A stretch of 64,000 nt of DNA. Origin: Dehalococcoidia bacterium. Its GTDB lineage: Bacteria > Chloroflexota > Dehalococcoidia > Lucifugimonadales > Lucifugimonadaceae. Of the stretch, positions 60,806 through 64,000 are shown in pieces. The DNA lies in the NCBI GenBank assembly GCA_014239735.1, contig JAAZYI010000024.1:122670-186669 (forward strand), read 5' to 3'. The notes beneath the pieces are model-generated. The model made no database searches. It saw only the letters and a program-made list of their open reading frames with translations, and was not told the origin of the DNA. Within the stretch, counting starts at the first letter, position 1, and every line of letters begins with the position of its first letter. Position numbers and translations under genes: made by a program.

Positions 60806-61431
60806 AAAATTTAGGTTTATATATAATTATTGATCCTAACAATATAGGAAAATCTGATCTATATCGCCTTACAAAAGATATTATAGATGCAGGCGTAGAT
60901 ACCATTCAATTAAGGAATAAGACTTCTGATAACAAGGAAGTAATTGGCCAGGCAAATTTAATTAAAAAATTGTGCGACTCTAGCAATAAAACTTTTATAA
61001 TAAATGACAGGGTTGATGTGGCTATTCAAACTAAACCAGATGGCATTCATTTAGGCAGGGATGATATGGATGTAAATAAATGCAGAGAAATATTTGGAAG
61101 TAATTTTATAATAGGCAACTCAAATGCAACAACAGAAGAAGCATTAATATCTAGTAAGCTTCATCTTGATTATGTAGCCATAGGAAGTTTGTTTGAAACA
61201 ATCACTAAAAAAGATACAATACCTTCGTCAATAAATGTTATAAAAGATCTTAAGGACTCTAAATTTAAATTGCCTATCGTCGGGATAGGTGGAATAAACA
61301 AAGAAAGAGCATATAGCGTACTTGAGTCAGGAGCTGATTCACTATGCATATCGAGTGCTGTAACTTTGGCAAATAACCCTAAAAAGGAAGTGCTAGATCT
61401 AAAAAAAATAATGGAAAAATATGGAAAATAA
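60802..61431 (+). CDS. thiE: Thiamine-phosphate synthase
   Basis: 209 residues. TIM-barrel motifs: VDTIQLRNKTSDN (about 34-46), FIINDRVDVAIQTKPDGIHLG, and VGIGGINKERAYSVLESGADSLCIS. It joins the thiazole and pyrimidine moieties of thiamine. It overlaps the rnhB stop by four bases (ATGA). Together with thiL at 56108, this gives two steps of thiamine synthesis in the window. Confidence 0.94.
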   Translation: MKNLGLYIIIDPNNIGKSDLYRLTKDIIDAGVDTIQLRNKTSDNKEVIGQANLIKKLCDSSNKTFIINDRVDVAIQTKPDGIHLGRDDMDVNKCREIFGSNFIIGNSNATTEEALISSKLHLDYVAIGSLFETITKKDTIPSSINVIKDLKDSKFKLPIVGIGGINKERAYSVLESGADSLCISSAVTLANNPKKEVLDLKKIMEKYGK

Positions 61432-62068
61432 ATCATTAGCCTCAATAAAAAAAGTTACTAAATCAAGTAATTTAATGTTCAAAAAAATTCATGAATCTAG
61501 AGAAATAGGATTAAAAATATCTAGAGAGATAATTGGTATTTCATCTAGGTCTATAAGAGCAGCTCACAGAGGGGAATATAAAGAGTCACAAAAATTAATT
61601 GATGAAGGCATGAAAAAATTAAAATCTGTAAAACCAAAAATAATTAAACATGCTTCAGATATGAATTCCACTTTTATGTTAGATGGGGAGAAGGAACTAT
61701 GCGAGGCTATATTTTTCATATCTTTTACATCAAATAAATCTATACCTTCTAAATATATTGATAGCTTTTCTCCTAGCTCTTTACTGAAAGGTATGGCTGA
61801 AGCAGCAAGTGAATTGAGAAGGTCAGCTTTAGATAGGATAAGAGACAATGAAGTTTTAGAATCAGAAAAATATTTAGAACTAATGAATGAAGTTGTGGAT
61901 GTTTTAGAATCAGTTGATTTTCCTGAAGGTGTAACAGCAGGTTTAAGAAGAACAACAGATCAATTAAGAAGTGTGGTGGAAAGAACACGGGGAGACATTA
62001 CAATTGCTTTAGAAAGAAAAGAACTAGAAAGAAGTATTAATTCTTTGAAGGAAGAATTAAATAAATAA
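61421..62068 (+). CDS. Translin family protein
   Basis: 215 residues, nearly all helical. The C-terminal signature FPEGVTAGLRRTTDQLRSVVERTRGDITIALERKEL and the central AAHRGEY with FLDGE-like acidic residues match translin/TRAX-type single-stranded nucleic-acid-binding proteins known mainly from eukaryotes and archaea. It overlaps the thiE end by 11 bases. The role is probably RNA or DNA binding or endonuclease; not established in bacteria as far as I know. Confidence 0.78.
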   Translation: MENKSLASIKKVTKSSNLMFKKIHESREIGLKISREIIGISSRSIRAAHRGEYKESQKLIDEGMKKLKSVKPKIIKHASDMNSTFMLDGEKELCEAIFFISFTSNKSIPSKYIDSFSPSSLLKGMAEAASELRRSALDRIRDNEVLESEKYLELMNEVVDVLESVDFPEGVTAGLRRTTDQLRSVVERTRGDITIALERKELERSINSLKEELNK

Positions 62069-62083
62069 AAGCGAGGAAAAATC

Positions 62084-64000
62084 ATGGATAATTTAGTTTT
62101 AATTGTATTAATATCAGCTGGAATCGCATTGCTGTCAGCTGTTTATTTTTTCTGGAGTGTTGTTAAAAGAAAAGTAGAAAATAAAGAACTTTCTGAAATA
62201 GCTGGCCTTATTCAAGAAGGCTCTTATGCTTTTCTTAAGAAGGAGTATACAATTCTTTCATTTTTTGTAGTCATTATGTTTGTAATTCTTTGGCTTGTAG
62301 TTGACCTTGATCTATTTAATAAATTCGATACAAACCGTGCTCTATGGCAGCCATGGACAGCTATCTCTTATTTAGCTGGCGCAATAGGCTCTTCAATAGC
62401 AGGATTAGTAGGCATGAATGTTGCTGTGAGAGGAAATTCTAGAACCGCTGAAGCTGCTGAAAGTGGTCTTAATCAAGCTTTAAGAGTTGCATTTAATACC
62501 GGGAGCGTAATGGGTCTTACAGTAGTAGGAGTTGGTCTGTTAGGAGTAACCTTATTATGGGTCATTTTTGACCAGATTGCTGGAACCGCATCTGCCACAA
62601 GTATAATTGCTGGTTTTGGTTTTGGTGCCTCGTCTATAGCATTATTTGCAAGAGTTGGGGGAGGAATATACACAAAAGCTGCTGACGTAGGTGCTGACCT
62701 AGTTGGAAAAGTGGAAGCAGGAATTCCTGAAGACGACCCTAGAAACCCGGCTACTATAGCAGATAATGTTGGTGATAATGTTGGTGATGTGGCAGGTATG
62801 GGTGCTGATTTATTTGAATCGTATGCTGGATCATTAATTGCAACAATATCTTTAGCTATATTAGTTGGCGTGGATAATGTATCTACTGCCTCTCTAGTAA
62901 TGCTACCTTTAGTTATTAGCGCAATTGGAATTATAGCTTCAATTATTGGTACATTTTTAGTTAGAACCAAACCTGATGCATCAATGAATTCATTATTGTG
63001 GTCATTTAGAATAGGTATTTTTGGGGCCGCTATTCTTGCTTTGGTAGGAATTTATTTTGCAAACTCCTTCTTGTTTGATACAGCGCTACCAATTGAATTA
63101 TTTTTTGTTGTCTTAACTGGACTTGCTGTAGGACAAGTTATAGGAACAGCAACGGAGTATTTTACTTCTTATGAATACTTTCCTGTTAAGTGGATATCAA
63201 AACAATCCCTAACAGGTCATCCATCAAATATTATTGCAGGAATCTCTGTAGGGCTATACAGCACAGCTATACCAGCCTTATCTATTGTAGTCGGAATATT
63301 GATTGCATTTAATCTTGCTGGACTCTATGGAGTTGGATTAGCAGCAGTAGGAATGCTCTCCACATTAGGAATAACTTTATCTACTGATGCCTATGGACCA
63401 GTTGCTGATAACGCAGGAGGGCTAGCAGAACAAGCTGGCTTAAAACCTGAAGTAAGGGAAAGAACTGACGCACTTGATGCTTTAGGGAACACAACTGCTG
63501 CTACAGGAAAAGGGTTTGCAATTGGGTCTGCAATTTTGACCGCATTAGCACTTTTAGCTGCATACGGACAAGTAACAGGCTTAACCGATGCTGCAGGCGT
63601 TACCACTATAAATATTATGGACCCAAAAGTTTTAAGTGGGGTTCTTATAGGCGCATTACTACCTTTCTTATTTTCTGGAATGACAATGCAGGCAGTAGGA
63701 ACTGCAGCTGGAGCAATGATTGAAGAAGTCAGGAGGCAATTCAGAGAAATAAAAGGCCTAAAAGAAGGCAAAAAGGGAGTAAAACCTGATGCAGCGAGAG
63801 CAGTTGCAATTAGTACTGCCGGATCTCTAAAAGCTATGGTATTGCCTAGTATTTTGGCAATTATTTCTCCTATACTTGTTGGGCTTATCTTAAAGGCTGA
63901 GGCTCTTGGAGGAATGTTAGCCGGATCAATAGTCTCAGGATTCCTTCTAGCTATTTTTATGGCAAATTCTGGAGGTGCTTGGGATAATGCAAAAAAATAT
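62084..64000 (+). CDS. hppA: Membrane-bound pyrophosphatase, K+-dependent type (truncated by the window end)
   Basis: 639 codons from ATG 62084, open at the window end. It is preceded by AGCGAGGA. Diagnostic motifs: GGGIYTKAADVGADLVGKVE, the substrate-binding GIPEDDPRNPATIADNVGDN and VGDVAGMGADLFES. The site at residues 468-477 reads GNTTAATGKG; Ala at the first position after GNTT is the K+-dependent signature (Lys in K+-independent forms). Such enzymes pump H+, Na+ or both using pyrophosphate. Around sixteen membrane helices are expected. Two long frames on the opposite strand are shadows. Confidence 0.97.
   Translation, partial: MDNLVLIVLISAGIALLSAVYFFWSVVKRKVENKELSEIAGLIQEGSYAFLKKEYTILSFFVVIMFVILWLVVDLDLFNKFDTNRALWQPWTAISYLAGAIGSSIAGLVGMNVAVRGNSRTAEAAESGLNQALRVAFNTGSVMGLTVVGVGLLGVTLLWVIFDQIAGTASATSIIAGFGFGASSIALFARVGGGIYTKAADVGADLVGKVEAGIPEDDPRNPATIADNVGDNVGDVAGMGADLFESYAGSLIATISLAILVGVDNVSTASLVMLPLVISAIGIIASIIGTFLVRTKPDASMNSLLWSFRIGIFGAAILALVGIYFANSFLFDTALPIELFFVVLTGLAVGQVIGTATEYFTSYEYFPVKWISKQSLTGHPSNIIAGISVGLYSTAIPALSIVVGILIAFNLAGLYGVGLAAVGMLSTLGITLSTDAYGPVADNAGGLAEQAGLKPEVRERTDALDALGNTTAATGKGFAIGSAILTALALLAAYGQVTGLTDAAGVTTINIMDPKVLSGVLIGALLPFLFSGMTMQAVGTAAGAMIEEVRRQFREIKGLKEGKKGVKPDAARAVAISTAGSLKAMVLPSILAIISPILVGLILKAEALGGMLAGSIVSGFLLAIFMANSGGAWDNAKKY

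Noticed and set aside
62473-62970. A 165-codon open frame on the minus strand
   Set aside because: It lies wholly antisense to the well-conserved pyrophosphatase and has a low-complexity Ala/Pro/Thr translation typical of a shadow frame.
63391-63771. A 126-codon open frame on the minus strand
   Set aside because: Also antisense to hppA, with no recognisable motif.
1-64000. CRISPR arrays, insertion sequences, rRNA, prophage genes
   Set aside because: No regularly spaced repeats, transposase or integrase motifs, or rRNA sequence were seen on either strand.

Overview
The window is a gene-dense, strongly AT-rich bacterial chromosome segment (by eye near 30% G+C) with no insertion sequences, phage genes or CRISPR. 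Several features fit a marine Chloroflexota of the SAR202 type. These are three enolase-superfamily sugar-acid enzymes, two SMP-30 lactonases, the paired DUF2298 and TIGR03663 membrane proteins known from Chloroflexota and archaea, a translin-family protein and a membrane pyrophosphatase. The taxonomic call is inference; no rRNA is present. Gene ends are packed: convergent neighbours often overlap by 2 to 12 bases and operon genes overlap by 1 to 20. The longest stretches without a gene are 37516-37710 (cspA leader and promoter) and 53400-53554. No gene-free stretch exceeds 300 bases.

Layout. 36-5135 (minus): thioredoxin and a NuoEFG-type NADH-oxidising module. 5172-13227 (minus): one tight run of SDR, FAD amine-oxidase-like protein, lipid-flippase-like membrane protein, two large multi-spanning glycosyltransferase-like proteins and RNase III. 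13280-24273: housekeeping genes (CCA transferase, OGG-type glycosylase, DinG-like helicase-exonuclease, IspE, RsmA, LepA with an adjoining tRNA-Leu, PanB). 24369-43632: accessory region with SMP-30, L-fuconate dehydratase-like and two further enolase-superfamily enzymes, ribokinase, SDR, MFS, M28 peptidase, cold-shock protein, DEAD-box helicase and many small envelope proteins. 43675-55692: PEP carboxylase, an unusual 846-residue envelope protein, a second SMP-30 protein, LysE and methyltransferase-like membrane proteins, and a cluster of lipoproteins. 55692-64000: tRNA-Lys neighbour region, tautomerase-MFS unit, then a long housekeeping run (thiL-tsaE-tsaB-ndk, rsfS, mnmA-rnhB-thiE-translin-hppA), with hppA cut by the window end.

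Working together. The SMP-30 lactonases, enolase-family dehydratases/cycloisomerases, SDR and zinc dehydrogenase look like parts of oxidative (non-phosphorylating) sugar and sugar-acid breakdown. NuoEFG, PEP carboxylase and the K+-dependent-type pyrophosphatase belong to central energy metabolism. The 5172-12474 run looks like an envelope glycan or lipid assembly unit.

Most notable: (1) two reading frames that appear to start at ATA (rnhB at 60146 and a 42-codon membrane peptide at 51714); (2) a recurring TANNNT-(6 to 9 nt)-ATG arrangement at the first genes of transcription units, suggesting leaderless mRNAs; (3) six related lipoproteins in 28 kb; (4) an 846-residue secreted, coiled-coil, C-terminally anchored protein; (5) lepA starting 3 nt after an encoded tRNA CCA end; (6) a structured, possibly switching cspA leader.
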